A stretch of DNA of 64,000 nt. Origin: Vibrio nitrifigilis. GTDB taxonomy: Bacteria; Pseudomonadota; Gammaproteobacteria; Enterobacterales; Vibrionaceae. Below the pieces are notes generated by a model. It was not told the origin of the DNA. It saw only the letters and a program-made list of their open reading frames with translations, and made no database searches. This document shows, one piece after another, positions 28,705-38,253 of the stretch (position 1 is the first letter of the stretch; the number at the start of each line of letters is the position of its first letter). The stretch spans positions 62,001 to 126,000 of the forward strand of contig NZ_JADPMR010000001.1 of NCBI RefSeq assembly GCF_015686695.1. Direction: 5' to 3'. Both the position numbers and the translations under genes were made by a program.

Positions 28705-29467
28705 CTTGGTGTCCTCATCAATGAGTTTATCTATCCAGTCATTGGGGGTGACTGCTGCACTCAGACTCCTTCCAACTTAGGTGGCATATTCCATGTCACA
28801 TCCAAGCGATAGAGTGCAGTCGATGACACCTTGTGTCTGACTGAATGGGTCACATCCTGTACAAAGCACGTGTTAAGAAAACGTGAGCTTTTATTTAAAA
28901 TGGAATGAATTTAGTTGAATTGTCAATTAAATTTTCAATTATTTTTAGTTTATTTTTTATGCACAAAAATGATGCTAAAAATTTGTTAATTGCACCAATT
29001 TTAGTCACACGCCTTTTCTAGGCTACAACGATAATCGCCCTAACAATCAAAATTAAATTATTGAATTATATTTATTTTATAATTTAACAAAAGCAAAACA
29101 CCACAAACAAACTGGAAACAATCATTAACACGAACAAAGTATAAAAATTGCAATATTCAAAAAATTTTTTCACTATTTTTTAATGTTAAAAAATGACTTT
29201 TTTAATAACATTTGAACGTTATGCAACACCATGTATTACGCGGGTTTCACGCTCATTTGGTCGCACAAAAAAACAGCACCATTTCTCCGGTTTTTTCAGC
29301 TCATATCCAAATGTCCAACTTGATGCACCAACAAGATGTGGCACACAACGTGCACGATAAACCACCAATGTCATAAAGTCGGGCCAACTCAAATCGCCCA
29401 TTGGTGATCAACCAAAAGGTTTGAGTTGAACAGGATGTATGCCCATTTCCAATGAACGGAGATCGTT
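28705..29467. promoter_or_regulatory. Divergent iacA/transporter control region
   Basis: A 763-base stretch without a gene, strikingly AT-rich from about 28890 to 29220. It must hold the promoters of iacA (minus) and of the branched-chain-type transporter operon (plus). Short inverted elements such as AATTGTCAATT near 28918 could be MarR (IacR) operators, but I cannot identify the site with confidence. Confidence 0.5.
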
Positions 29468-30619
29468 ATGCTTACGAGAAAATCGTTGCTATCCCTCGCT
29501 ATCGGTACATCACTGCTAGCAAGTTCTTATTCCAGCTTTGCCGAGATTAAAATTGGGGTGGTCACGTCGAGTACAGGCCCTATTGCACTCGTCGGAATTC
29601 CACAGAAAAACTCTATCGATTTACTACCCAAATCGGTGGCGGGCGAAAAAATTACCTACCTGCCTTTAGATGATGGCAGCGACCCTACCGCGACAGTGAA
29701 AGCGTTCAAGAAACTCATCAGTGAAGAACATGTCGACGCCATCATTGGCCCAAGTGGCTCTGGCAATGCAATGGGCGTGATTCAATTTGCGGCTGAGTCG
29801 AAAACGCCTATGTTGGCGCCAGTAGGCACCGCAGCCGTGGTATTGCCCATGAACGAGCAGAAGAAATGGGTGTTTAAGACCACCCAAAATGATGACTTAA
29901 TTGCATCAGCGCTCGTGGATCAAATGAAAGCTTCCGGCATCAAAACACTCGGGATGATCGGCACTGCGGATACCTACGGGGAAAACTGGTCCAAAGTCAT
30001 GAAAGGCCTAACCGAGAAGGCAGGAATCAAAATCGTCGCCGATGAACACTTCCAACGTCAAGACACCTCGATCACCGGACAAGCACTCAAAGTGTTAATG
30101 GCCAATCCAGATGCAACTCTTATCGCCGCACCAGGCAGCTCTTCAGTGATGCCTGAAACAACGTTGAAAGAACAAGGCTATACCGGTCAGATGTATCAAA
30201 CTCATGGCGCAGCTTTGGATTCCTTCTTGAAGTTAGGTGGTAAAGAAGTTAACGGAACCATTCTTGCTGCGAGCCTCATGTTGGTTTTGGATCAAGTTCC
30301 AGACAGCCCAGAAAAGCAAGTCGCGCAAAAATATGTCGATGCGTACAAAGCCAAATATCAAGTGACGCCACCTACGTTTGGTAGCAACGTTTATGACGCG
30401 GGATTACTGCTACAAAACGCAATTCCTACTGCACTGAAAACCGCAAAACCGGGGACGGAAGCCTTTCGCGTTGCGCTGCGCACAGCGTTAGAAAACACCA
30501 AAAATCTACCGGGTACGCAAGGGGTATATAACATGAGCCCAGCAGACCACAGCGGTTTTGATGAACGTGGCCGAGAATTGATTCAAGTGAAAAATGATCA
30601 CTGGGTCCTGCTGAAATAA
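29468..30619 (+). CDS. Branched-chain-type ABC transporter substrate-binding protein
   Basis: A 383-residue periplasmic binding protein with a signal peptide (ending near SSFA, about residue 25) and the LivJ-like type I fold. Markers are IKIGVVTSSTGPIA, VDAIIGPSGSGNAMGV and GTADTYGENW. Members of this family bind amino acids but also aromatic acids and other small carboxylates. Divergent from the iac operon and followed by the permease/ATPase genes, it is a good candidate for an indole-3-acetate or related aromatic acid receptor. GGAG precedes the ATG. Ligand is inference from context. Confidence 0.88.
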   Translation: MLTRKSLLSLAIGTSLLASSYSSFAEIKIGVVTSSTGPIALVGIPQKNSIDLLPKSVAGEKITYLPLDDGSDPTATVKAFKKLISEEHVDAIIGPSGSGNAMGVIQFAAESKTPMLAPVGTAAVVLPMNEQKKWVFKTTQNDDLIASALVDQMKASGIKTLGMIGTADTYGENWSKVMKGLTEKAGIKIVADEHFQRQDTSITGQALKVLMANPDATLIAAPGSSSVMPETTLKEQGYTGQMYQTHGAALDSFLKLGGKEVNGTILAASLMLVLDQVPDSPEKQVAQKYVDAYKAKYQVTPPTFGSNVYDAGLLLQNAIPTALKTAKPGTEAFRVALRTALENTKNLPGTQGVYNMSPADHSGFDERGRELIQVKNDHWVLLK

Positions 30620-30801
30620 TACGTCGCAAAGACACCAGCAACCGAGTTGAGTGAGCACAGGAACGCTCAATCCATTGTACTCTTAAAACCCACACTGAAT
30701 GAACAATAACAGAAGGATGCGTGCAATCCACGACATCCTCAACACTGAAGTGCACTACTTCAGCGTCACACTTCAAGGAAGATACCGAGGAAATCAGGCG
30801 T

Positions 30802-31842
30802 ATGAATTTTCAGATTGCTGTACTGCTCGGACAAGATGGAATAACCAATGGCGCGATCTACGCGTTACTCGCAATGTCGATCTTACTGGTTTTTACCGTC
30901 ACCCGAGTTTTACTTATCCCATTAGGGGAGTTTGTCACCTATGGCGCACTCACCATGGCGATGATTCAAGCCAATAACACACCAATGACGGTTTGGTTAT
31001 TGGTGACCTTTACTGTGATTACTTGTGTGATGGAGCTCTACACTATGAAATCACAAGGATTTAACCCCAAAGCACTGCCTTTCATGGTGGTCAAGTTATC
31101 GTACGCCGGCTTAATGCTGCTTGGCGCTTACACTCTGCCGCTCGCCAATATGCCAATGTTTATCCAAGGCGTTTTGACTCTGGGGCTGATTGTTCCGCTA
31201 GGGCCGATGATTTATCGCGTCTGTTTTCAGCCGCTGGCTTCTGCTCCCTCACTGGTATTGCTGATTGTTTCTATTGCGCTGCATGTGGCGATGGTTGGGG
31301 TTGGACTGCTAATGTTTGGTCCCGAAGGTGCCCGCACCGAACCGTTCTCCAGCAGTGTATTTCGCCTAGGTAATATCATGCTTAAAAGCCAAACCCTTTG
31401 GGTTATCGCGGCGTCACTTTGTTTGATTGTAATGCTGTTTATCGCCTTTGATCGCACCTTGTATGGCAAAGCGTTAAAAGCGACAGCGATTAACCGCACT
31501 GGCGCACGATTGATTGGCATTTCTCCTGATTTTGCTGGCAAAGCCACGTTTGGGTTAGCCACCTTTATTGGCGTTGCTTCCGGCATCCTTATCGCTCCAA
31601 TTACCACTCTTTATTACGACTCCGGTTTCGTGATTAGCCTGAAAGGATTCGTTGGCGCCATCATTGGCGGCTTAGTCAGTTACCCACTGGCGGCCTTTGG
31701 ATCAATTGCCGTTGGCTTGGTCGAAGCCTTATCGATGTTTTGGGCAAGTAACTACAAAGAAATCATCGTGTTTATGTTGATTATTCCGTTCTTAGTTTGG
31801 CGCTCAATGCACGGCCAACAACTCGAGGAGAACGACGGATGA
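30802..31842 (+). CDS. LivH-type ABC transporter permease
   Basis: A 346-residue inner-membrane permease with about eight to nine hydrophobic segments and LivH-family blocks: GITNGAIYALLAMSILLVF near the start and LKGFVGAIIGGLVSYPLAAFGS near the end. It forms half of the translocation pore with the LivM domain encoded next. I chose the ATG at 30802 since the hydrophobic N-terminus begins there and GAGGAAA lies upstream; earlier in-frame codons from 30721 encode a polar Thr/Ser-rich stretch. The stop overlaps the next start by four bases. Confidence 0.86.
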   Translation: MNFQIAVLLGQDGITNGAIYALLAMSILLVFTVTRVLLIPLGEFVTYGALTMAMIQANNTPMTVWLLVTFTVITCVMELYTMKSQGFNPKALPFMVVKLSYAGLMLLGAYTLPLANMPMFIQGVLTLGLIVPLGPMIYRVCFQPLASAPSLVLLIVSIALHVAMVGVGLLMFGPEGARTEPFSSSVFRLGNIMLKSQTLWVIAASLCLIVMLFIAFDRTLYGKALKATAINRTGARLIGISPDFAGKATFGLATFIGVASGILIAPITTLYYDSGFVISLKGFVGAIIGGLVSYPLAAFGSIAVGLVEALSMFWASNYKEIIVFMLIIPFLVWRSMHGQQLEENDG

Positions 31843-33656
31843 AATTGCGTTTAATCATTGGCACCTTATTGGTTGTCGCTATTGTAGCGCCGCTGGCGCT
31901 GCCAAGTTATCAAGTCACGCTGTTGAACTACATCGGTCTTTATAGCTTAGTCGTATTGGGTTTAGTGCTACTCACTGGAGTAGCGGGCATGACAAGCTTT
32001 GGCCAAGCAGCCTTTGTTGGCTTGGGCGCGTATACCACCGCTTACCTGACCACCAGCGAGCAATTACCCGCTTGGCTTTCATGGACAGCGGGATCACCAT
32101 GGATCGCTCTGATCGTCGGTTTGGTTCTAACTGCGGTTGTGGCACTACTCATTGGTAGCATCACATTAAAACTCTCTGGGCACTATTTACCTCTCGGTAC
32201 GATTGCTTGGGGCATATCCCTCTATTACCTATTCGGTACGTTACCTGCCATGGGCGGCCACACCGGGCTTAGCGGTATTCCATCCCTAACCCTGTTTGGC
32301 ATCAGTTTGAAAAGCAGTGAAGATATGTTTTATCTGATCTGGGCCCTGCTGCTGGCGGCTGTACTAATTACCGCTAACTTGCTTAACTCCCGTGAAGGTC
32401 GCGCTATTCGTGCTTTGAAAAATGGTCAGCTGATGGCTGAATCCATGGGTATTAATACCTTTCGCTCGAAAATGATTATCTTCTTAATCTCTGCCCTGTT
32501 CGCAGCAACGTCTGGCTGGCTCTACGCGCATATGCAACGTTTCGTGAACCCTACACCATTTGGATTAGGCATGGGGATAGACTATTTATTTATGGCTCTC
32601 GTGGGCGGTGTAGGTCATGTTTGGGGCGCGATTTTAGGTGCAGGCATTCTCACCATGCTCAAACAATGGCTGCAAGATTGGTTGCCAAGTATTTTGGGCA
32701 GTGATGGTCAATATGAAACCATTATTCTTGGTTTATTGATTGTACTCTTGATGCAAAAAAGCCCCGAAGGGCTCTGGCCAAATCTGCTCAAACGCTTACC
32801 TGCAAGCTGGAAACCACACACCAAAAAAGCTCAGCCTACCGCCAAAACAGATTTATCCAACGCCGCGCCTCTAGATAAACGCTCACTGCCAACCAAAGGC
32901 ACCAAGGTCCTCGAAGCGAAGAACATCACCCGTCGCTTTGGTGGCTTAGTCGCAAACAACCAAGTGAGTTTCACCCTTTATTCTGGCGAAGTATTGGCCT
33001 TAATCGGCCCGAATGGCGCAGGCAAAAGCACTATGTTTAATCAGCTTTCTGCGGTCGATACGCCAAGCGATGGTGACGTGTATTTTCTTGGTGAAAGCCT
33101 CAAAGGAAAAACAGCTCGTGAAGTCTCCCATATGGGGATGAGCCGTACCTTCCAGCACGTCAAACTGATTCCAAGCATGACGGTACTAGAAAACGTGGCT
33201 CTCGGTGCGCACCAACGCGGACAAAAAGGCGTATTAAGTGCTGCATTTCACTCTGAACGGCAAGAAGAACAGCAGATTTTAGCCGAAGCCAAATACCAAC
33301 TTGAACGAGTCGGGTTAGGTGAATACCTCTACCACGAAGCGGGTAGTTTAGCCCTTGGCCAGCAACGGATTTTGGAAATTGCACGGGCGCTATGTAGCGA
33401 CCCATGCGTGCTGCTGCTCGATGAACCAGCTGCGGGGCTGCGCTTGCAAGAGAAACAAGCACTGAGTGAATTGCTTAATAAACTGCGCCAAGAAGGCATG
33501 GCGATTTTACTGGTCGAACACGATATGGATTTTGTGATGAATTTGGTCGATCGCATTGTGGTGATGGAGTTTGGCGAAAAAATCGCAGAAGGATTACCTG
33601 AAGAGATTCAAACCAACCCTGCCGTTTTAGAAGCTTACTTAGGAGGTGCCGCATGA
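31839..33656 (+). CDS. Fused LivM permease-LivG ATPase
   Basis: A 605-residue fusion. Residues about 1-320 are a LivM-type permease with multiple membrane segments (LVLLTGVAGMTSFGQAAFVGLGAY). After a polar linker (about 325-365) comes a LivG-type ATPase: Walker A GPNGAGKST near 395, signature LALGQQRILEIAR and Walker B VLLLDEPAAGL. The two are usually separate genes, although fusions exist in aromatic-acid transporters. Start overlaps the upstream permease stop (ATGA), showing tight coupling. It completes, with LivH and LivF, an importer likely serving the iac pathway. Confidence 0.9.
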   Translation: MKLRLIIGTLLVVAIVAPLALPSYQVTLLNYIGLYSLVVLGLVLLTGVAGMTSFGQAAFVGLGAYTTAYLTTSEQLPAWLSWTAGSPWIALIVGLVLTAVVALLIGSITLKLSGHYLPLGTIAWGISLYYLFGTLPAMGGHTGLSGIPSLTLFGISLKSSEDMFYLIWALLLAAVLITANLLNSREGRAIRALKNGQLMAESMGINTFRSKMIIFLISALFAATSGWLYAHMQRFVNPTPFGLGMGIDYLFMALVGGVGHVWGAILGAGILTMLKQWLQDWLPSILGSDGQYETIILGLLIVLLMQKSPEGLWPNLLKRLPASWKPHTKKAQPTAKTDLSNAAPLDKRSLPTKGTKVLEAKNITRRFGGLVANNQVSFTLYSGEVLALIGPNGAGKSTMFNQLSAVDTPSDGDVYFLGESLKGKTAREVSHMGMSRTFQHVKLIPSMTVLENVALGAHQRGQKGVLSAAFHSERQEEQQILAEAKYQLERVGLGEYLYHEAGSLALGQQRILEIARALCSDPCVLLLDEPAAGLRLQEKQALSELLNKLRQEGMAILLVEHDMDFVMNLVDRIVVMEFGEKIAEGLPEEIQTNPAVLEAYLGGAA

Positions 33657-34426
33657 GCCTAGTTACTCCACTCAACACTCAACCGGCCTTATTAAGCGTA
33701 TCGGATTTATGCGTTTCGTATGGCCAAGTGGATGCGTTGCACAATATCGATTTGTCACTCAAAAAAGGCCAATTGGTGACGGTGATTGGCCCTAACGGCG
33801 CAGGTAAAACCACCCTACTTTCCGCCATTATGGGCATGCTCCCGTCGCGCGGCACGATTCGCTTTGACGGCGAGAATCATGGTCATGCATCCGTAGAAGG
33901 GTTAGTCAGCAAAGGCCTTGGCCTCGTACCTGAAAAACGCGAACTGTTTTCCTCGATGGCCGTGGAAGACAACCTCAAACTCGGCGCGTTTCTGCGTTAT
34001 CGCAAAGGGGATGGCAGCTACAAAATCACTCTGGAAGAGATCTACAGCTTGTTTCCTCGATTATGGGAACGCCGCCACCAACAAGCGGGCACTTTATCGG
34101 GTGGTGAACGACAAATGCTCGCGATTGGTCGTGCCATGATGAGCCAACCTAAGTTATTGATGCTCGATGAGCCTAGCTTAGGTTTAGCACCACTGATTAC
34201 TCGCGAGATATTCAAAATATTTAACGATTTACGCAATCAAGGCGTATCGATTTTGCTGGTCGAGCAAAACGCTCGTGCTGCGTTAAATGTCGCGGACTAC
34301 GCCTACGTTCTAGAAGGGGGCAAAGCCTCATTGCAAGGCCCAGCCCATGAACTCGCCAACGATTCACGCGTGATTGATGCTTACTTGGGTATTGCCAGTA
34401 AACACCAAGAACGCTTAACCGGTTAA
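33653..34426 (+). CDS. livF: LivF-type ABC transporter ATPase
   Basis: A 257-residue ATPase with Walker A GPNGAGKTT, the signature LSGGERQMLAIGRA and Walker B LLMLDEPSLGL, typical of LivF. It pairs with the LivG domain to power import. The ATG overlaps the stop of the fused gene by four bases. Part of the transporter operon that ends with the aldolase gene. Symbol follows the family, not a proven branched-chain substrate. Confidence 0.88.
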   Translation: MSLVTPLNTQPALLSVSDLCVSYGQVDALHNIDLSLKKGQLVTVIGPNGAGKTTLLSAIMGMLPSRGTIRFDGENHGHASVEGLVSKGLGLVPEKRELFSSMAVEDNLKLGAFLRYRKGDGSYKITLEEIYSLFPRLWERRHQQAGTLSGGERQMLAIGRAMMSQPKLLMLDEPSLGLAPLITREIFKIFNDLRNQGVSILLVEQNARAALNVADYAYVLEGGKASLQGPAHELANDSRVIDAYLGIASKHQERLTG

Positions 34427-34521
34427 TCCCCTACTCGCATTATCCGATTAACCCATACTTTATCGAGCACGGTTGGTCTTCGTGCTCCTACATCACACAT
34501 CTACATAACAAGGAAGATACG

Positions 34522-35280
34522 ATGAGTAATGTCACACGCCCTGAACATATTTCTCAAGCTGAATGGGATCTACGCATTAAACTCGCTTATTGCTACCATT
34601 TGGTCGACTTTTTTGGTTGGACCGAAACCATCTTTAACCATATTTCTGCTCGCCGCCCTGAAGTGGAAGGAGAATATCTCGTGAATCCATTCGGTTTAAA
34701 CTACACCGAAATCACGCCAGCTAATCTCATCAAAGTGGATGTAAACGGTAATAAACTCGACGACTCACCATACGATGGTAACCCTGCAGGTTTTGCACTG
34801 CATGGTGCTATTCATGGGGCTCGCGAAGACGTTCACTGTGTCATTCACACCCATACCAATGAAGTCTCTGCCGTAGCAATGAAAGAAGATGGTTTCTCGC
34901 ACGATAACTTTTATGGAGCACAGCTCTATGGTCGCGTCGGCTATCACACCTTTGAAGGGATCACGCTATTTGCTGAAGAAAAATCTCGTATGTTGGCTAG
35001 CCTGGGGGATAAACACGTTTTAGTCCTGCGTAACCATGGTATTGCCGTAGGTGAATACGATATTGAACGTTGTATGTTCCTACTTTGGACAGTGCAACGC
35101 GCAGCAGAAATCCAACTTGCCGCCGGTGCGATGGGCGGCAAAGATGTCATTCTTCCTGAAGCGATTGGCGAAAAATGCGCGGGATTAACCAAAATGCTGG
35201 TGGACGAAAGTGGCTTTGCGGATAAATGGTTTGCCGCCATGGTACGTAAAATGGAAGCAGAACGGGGCGCCTGCTGGTAA
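34522..35280 (+). CDS. Class II aldolase/adducin-family protein
   Basis: A 252-residue protein of the class II aldolase/adducin fold. The metal-binding histidines are visible in IHTHTNE (about residues 110-116) and a third in RNHGIAVGE. Members include fuculose-phosphate aldolase, ribulose-phosphate epimerase and decarboxylase-like enzymes. Its position 95 bases after livF in the transporter operon, next to iacR, suggests a role in the metabolism of the imported aromatic, but the reaction is unknown. AAGGAAG precedes the ATG. Confidence 0.82.
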   Translation: MSNVTRPEHISQAEWDLRIKLAYCYHLVDFFGWTETIFNHISARRPEVEGEYLVNPFGLNYTEITPANLIKVDVNGNKLDDSPYDGNPAGFALHGAIHGAREDVHCVIHTHTNEVSAVAMKEDGFSHDNFYGAQLYGRVGYHTFEGITLFAEEKSRMLASLGDKHVLVLRNHGIAVGEYDIERCMFLLWTVQRAAEIQLAAGAMGGKDVILPEAIGEKCAGLTKMLVDESGFADKWFAAMVRKMEAERGACW

Positions 35281-35460
35281 GCTCCAACACCATTAAACAG
35301 TATATAATCGCGTAATATATCTTCTCTGGAGTGATTCTGCGTTACGTACCACTCTGGAGGAGTTTTGTTCGCTTAGCGACCTGGTTTTGTGTATTATTTT
35401 GACCGGTTTCAACGCTGTTGATACGACATTACGGATCACGATATTTTACAAGGCTGTTTA

Positions 35461-35940
35461 ATGACTCAAAAACCTCGTCTGCCAAGAAGTCAGCGCTACA
35501 ATCCGTCTAGTGACGATTTTCATAAAGAAGACTTTCCTTTTTACTGGCTTGCTCAAGTTCATGGTCGCTACTCACAAGCGATGGAAAAAGCGCTTAAAAA
35601 AGTAAACCTAGATATTCCTCGCTGGCGCATTCTCGCCACTTTGAACCAAGAAGGTCATTGCAGCATTTCTCAAATCGCAATGCATTCCATTGCCAAGCTT
35701 CCTACCGTAACAAAAATCGTGCAACGCATGAAAGATGAAGGCTTAGTCGAAAGCCAAATCAGCAGCGACGATGGCCGAGTGACTGAAGTGATGATCACTG
35801 AAAAAGGCATCCACGCTCTCAACGAAATCCAAGATACCACCGCCCCACTATTCAAACAAAGCTTCAAAGGCATGACAGAAGCACAAATCAAACGCTTAAA
35901 TAAATTGCTCGAACAGCTGTTTCATAATTTGCCGGAGTAG
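35461..35940 (+). CDS. iacR: MarR-family regulator, probable IacR
   Basis: A 159-residue winged-helix regulator of the MarR family. The DNA-binding core contains CSISQIAMHSIAKLPTVTKIVQRMKDEGLV and the wing DDGRVTEVMITEKG. IacR-type MarR proteins repress iac genes and release DNA upon binding indole-3-acetate. No other local regulator is present near the iac genes, and it closes the divergent transporter/aldolase arm. The upstream 180 bases contain a direct repeat (CTCTGGAG twice, about 20 bases apart) that could be regulatory. Identity as IacR is inferred from location and family. Confidence 0.8.
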   Translation: MTQKPRLPRSQRYNPSSDDFHKEDFPFYWLAQVHGRYSQAMEKALKKVNLDIPRWRILATLNQEGHCSISQIAMHSIAKLPTVTKIVQRMKDEGLVESQISSDDGRVTEVMITEKGIHALNEIQDTTAPLFKQSFKGMTEAQIKRLNKLLEQLFHNLPE

Positions 35941-36020
35941 ATATCCCCAAATAGCACCGCGTTAGCAACTTTAGGTCTAATAGTGATAAAATCTTCGCAT
36001 CAGAATTAACGAGTAACTCT

Positions 36021-36359
36021 ATGTTTATCCATCATGTTAACGGCATCGACTGGCTGGTGATTACCGCCTTCGAAGAGCTAAAACCTTTATTTATCGAAGA
36101 TGCCGGTGCGATCCCTTCATGCTTCTCTATCACCAGCGAATTGAGTCTGATCGATCAAGCCAAGCGCACTTATGGATATTTGCCTGCTCTCAGCGGCATA
36201 ATCACTGACACCGGAACGTTCCAAAGCCAACAACTCGAAGAAGATTTGAACCCACAACTGGCCTGCTTAGTTGAAGGCCGTGGCCGGATATTTATCTATC
36301 ACGGCGGCTATGTCGCGTTTGTCGATGATGAGCAGACATTTATTACCCGCATGAACTGA
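36021..36359 (+). CDS. Small conserved-looking hypothetical protein
   Basis: A 112-residue acidic soluble protein with no motif I recognise. It has a good coding appearance: balanced composition, no low-complexity stretch and an isolated ATG start 80 bases after iacR. It ends in front of a large hairpin. No signal peptide or membrane segment. No function can be suggested from the neighbours. Confidence 0.6.
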   Translation: MFIHHVNGIDWLVITAFEELKPLFIEDAGAIPSCFSITSELSLIDQAKRTYGYLPALSGIITDTGTFQSQQLEEDLNPQLACLVEGRGRIFIYHGGYVAFVDDEQTFITRMN

Positions 36360-36396
36360 CATAGTTCAGGCCAATTGAGTAGAGCATGAGATATTT

Positions 36397-36446
36397 AGTG
36401 TAAATAAAGTTACTGTAAAAAAAATTACAGTAACTTTTTTTACACT
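36397..36446 (+). terminator. Large AT-rich inverted repeat, likely terminator
   Basis: AAAGTTACTGTAA and TTACAGTAACTTT are perfect complements, embedded in a longer palindrome starting AGTGTAAA and ending TTTACACT, followed by T residues. Most likely the terminator of the small hypothetical gene; its length and low GC would also fit an operator. Confidence 0.6.
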
Positions 36447-36558
36447 AATTAAAACCATAAGGCAGTCTTCCGGTATTAAAGATTGTCGATTTTTACTAGC
36501 TGCCAATTTCGAATATTGATTCTGCTAGGTTTGAATACTCCAACACCAGCCAACAAAA

Positions 36559-36595
36559 AAAGCACACAGTGGATGCCATCTGTGTGCTTTGTTTT
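36559..36595 (-). terminator. Terminator of the amino-acid binding-protein gene
   Basis: AAAGCACACAG and CTGTGTGCTTT are exact complements with a 10-base loop. On the minus strand the stem is followed by TTTTTT, directly after the binding-protein gene ending at 36632. Confidence 0.8.
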
Positions 36596-36631
36596 AGAGA
36601 TATTGTGTTTGCGAAAATCGCTAGGTTTTGA

Positions 36632-37405
36632 TTAGTTAACGCTTACATCAAAACCGGTGAAGTATTTCTTAGCAAGACGAGTAACGGTGCCGTCGTCTTG
36701 GACTTCTTTGATAGCTTTGTTGAGTTTTGCTTTTAGCTCATCGCTGCCTTTACGCAAACCAAAACCGATGCCGCTACCAAGGATTTTTTCATCGTTCAGT
36801 GCACCGCCAACGAACTCGTAATCTTTACCTGCTGGTTTACTTAGAAAACCAGATTGACCCGCAGCAGCCATAACCAGTGTGCCATCAACACGGCCCATTG
36901 CCATGTCTGAGTACACCATGTTTTGGTCTTTATAAGCGGTGATAGTCACGCCTTTTGGTTCCCAGTGAGCTTTGGCATACACTTCTTGGATTGAACCTTG
37001 TAAAACACCGATGTTTTTACCACGTAGTGATTCTGCGGTTGGTTTTAAGTTTTGACCTTTACGCGCAATCAGCTGAGTAGGAATACGGTAGATTGGGTTT
37101 GTAAAATCAATCGCTTTACCACGTTTTTCTGTGATGTTCATTGCGGAGTTGATTACATCAAATTTTTTCGCATTCAACGCTGGAATCAATGAGTCAAAGC
37201 TGTTTTCTTTCCAAACACATTTTTCATTCATGCGCTCACAAATCGCTTTACCTAATTCAATATCAAAACCGACCAATTGGCCTTGAGCATTTTTACTTTC
37301 AAACGGTGGATATTCAGCTTCCAAGCCATAACGCAGCGTGGCAGCAAAAGAAGAAGTCGTTGCCAACAAGCCTAGAGCAAGCATCACTAAACGTGCTTTT
37401 TTCAT
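36632..37405 (-). CDS. Polar amino-acid ABC transporter binding protein
   Basis: A 257-residue periplasmic protein with a signal peptide (cleaved near SSFAA, residue 21) and the HisJ/ArtJ-type fold. Typical blocks are LRYGLEAEYPPFESKNAQGQ and LVGFDIELGKAICERM. It binds a polar amino acid or derivative such as an opine. The matching permeases and ATPase are not adjacent but lie 5 kb away (42.6-44.9 kb), with metabolic genes in between, so the whole block appears to be one uptake and catabolic unit. Ligand unknown. Confidence 0.88.
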   Translation of the reverse strand: MKKARLVMLALGLLATTSSFAATLRYGLEAEYPPFESKNAQGQLVGFDIELGKAICERMNEKCVWKENSFDSLIPALNAKKFDVINSAMNITEKRGKAIDFTNPIYRIPTQLIARKGQNLKPTAESLRGKNIGVLQGSIQEVYAKAHWEPKGVTITAYKDQNMVYSDMAMGRVDGTLVMAAAGQSGFLSKPAGKDYEFVGGALNDEKILGSGIGFGLRKGSDELKAKLNKAIKEVQDDGTVTRLAKKYFTGFDVSVN

Positions 37406-37437
37406 AAGTATTCCCTTGATATCAATAATGATAAAAA

Positions 37438-38241
37438 TTAATAAAATATCCGGTTTTTTAATGCCGGTAATTGTTGTCGACTTTGATTTAATACGGCGAA
37501 ATCAATGTCTGCTTTTATAACACCTTCACCGTCTTCTTGTACTGCCAATACTTTGCCCCATGGGTCAATGATCATGCTATGACCAAAGGTTTGATTGCCA
37601 TTTGGATGAAAACCCGTTTGGGCTGCAGCAATCACAAAGCATTGGTTTTCAATAGCGCGAGTGCGTAATAACAGTTCCCAGTGTGCCTCACCTGTGGTGT
37701 AGGTAAAAGCAGCAGGAACCGTGATCAGTTCATACCCAGACTGGTGTCGATAAAGCTCTGGAAAGCGTAAATCGTAACACACAGAGGGTCTGACTTTAGC
37801 AAAAGGTAATTCAAACGTTTGAATCTCTTTGCCCGCAAGCAGCGTATCCGACTCTTTGTAACTTTCTTGGCCGTTATCGAAGCCAAAGAGGTGTACTTTG
37901 TCGTAACGTCCAACCTGCTCTCCTTGAGGATTAAACAGTAAGTTGGCGTTATAGATTTTGTCTGACGTTGAGCTTAAAAGAGGCACAGTACCTGCAGATA
38001 ACCATACCTGTGCTTCTTTTGCTATTGCTTGTAACTCTTTTTGAATAGGACCTAGTTCTGCTAACTCTGCATGGCTCAAGCGCTCTTCATCACTTGCGCC
38101 AACAAAGCAGAAGTATTCGGGCAATACCACAAACTGACAACCTTGTGATGCCGCCTCAAGCACCCACATACGTGCGCGTGCAAGATTCTGCTCAACCTGA
38201 TCGCCACTGTTCATTTGAATGGCTGCTACCGATACTTTCAT
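37438..38241 (-). CDS. Nitrilase-family hydrolase, probable omega-amidase
   Basis: A 267-residue carbon-nitrogen hydrolase with the Glu-Lys-Cys triad: VVLPEYF (E), GRYDKVHLF (K) and VCYDLRFPEL (C). It is closest in look to the Nit1/Nit2 group, which includes omega-amidases (alpha-ketoglutaramate to alpha-ketoglutarate) and deaminated-glutathione amidases. It begins 12 bases after a YbdL-type aminotransferase gene; this pairing is known in glutamine transaminase/omega-amidase pathways, where the amidase pulls the transamination forward. The exact substrate remains inference. Confidence 0.86.
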   Translation of the reverse strand: MKVSVAAIQMNSGDQVEQNLARARMWVLEAASQGCQFVVLPEYFCFVGASDEERLSHAELAELGPIQKELQAIAKEAQVWLSAGTVPLLSSTSDKIYNANLLFNPQGEQVGRYDKVHLFGFDNGQESYKESDTLLAGKEIQTFELPFAKVRPSVCYDLRFPELYRHQSGYELITVPAAFTYTTGEAHWELLLRTRAIENQCFVIAAAQTGFHPNGNQTFGHSMIIDPWGKVLAVQEDGEGVIKADIDFAVLNQSRQQLPALKNRIFY

Positions 38242-38253
38242 GAAGCGTTATCC

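Noticed and set aside
36397..36446. Operator or small RNA
   Set aside because: The stem with a trailing T run right after a gene is more simply a terminator.
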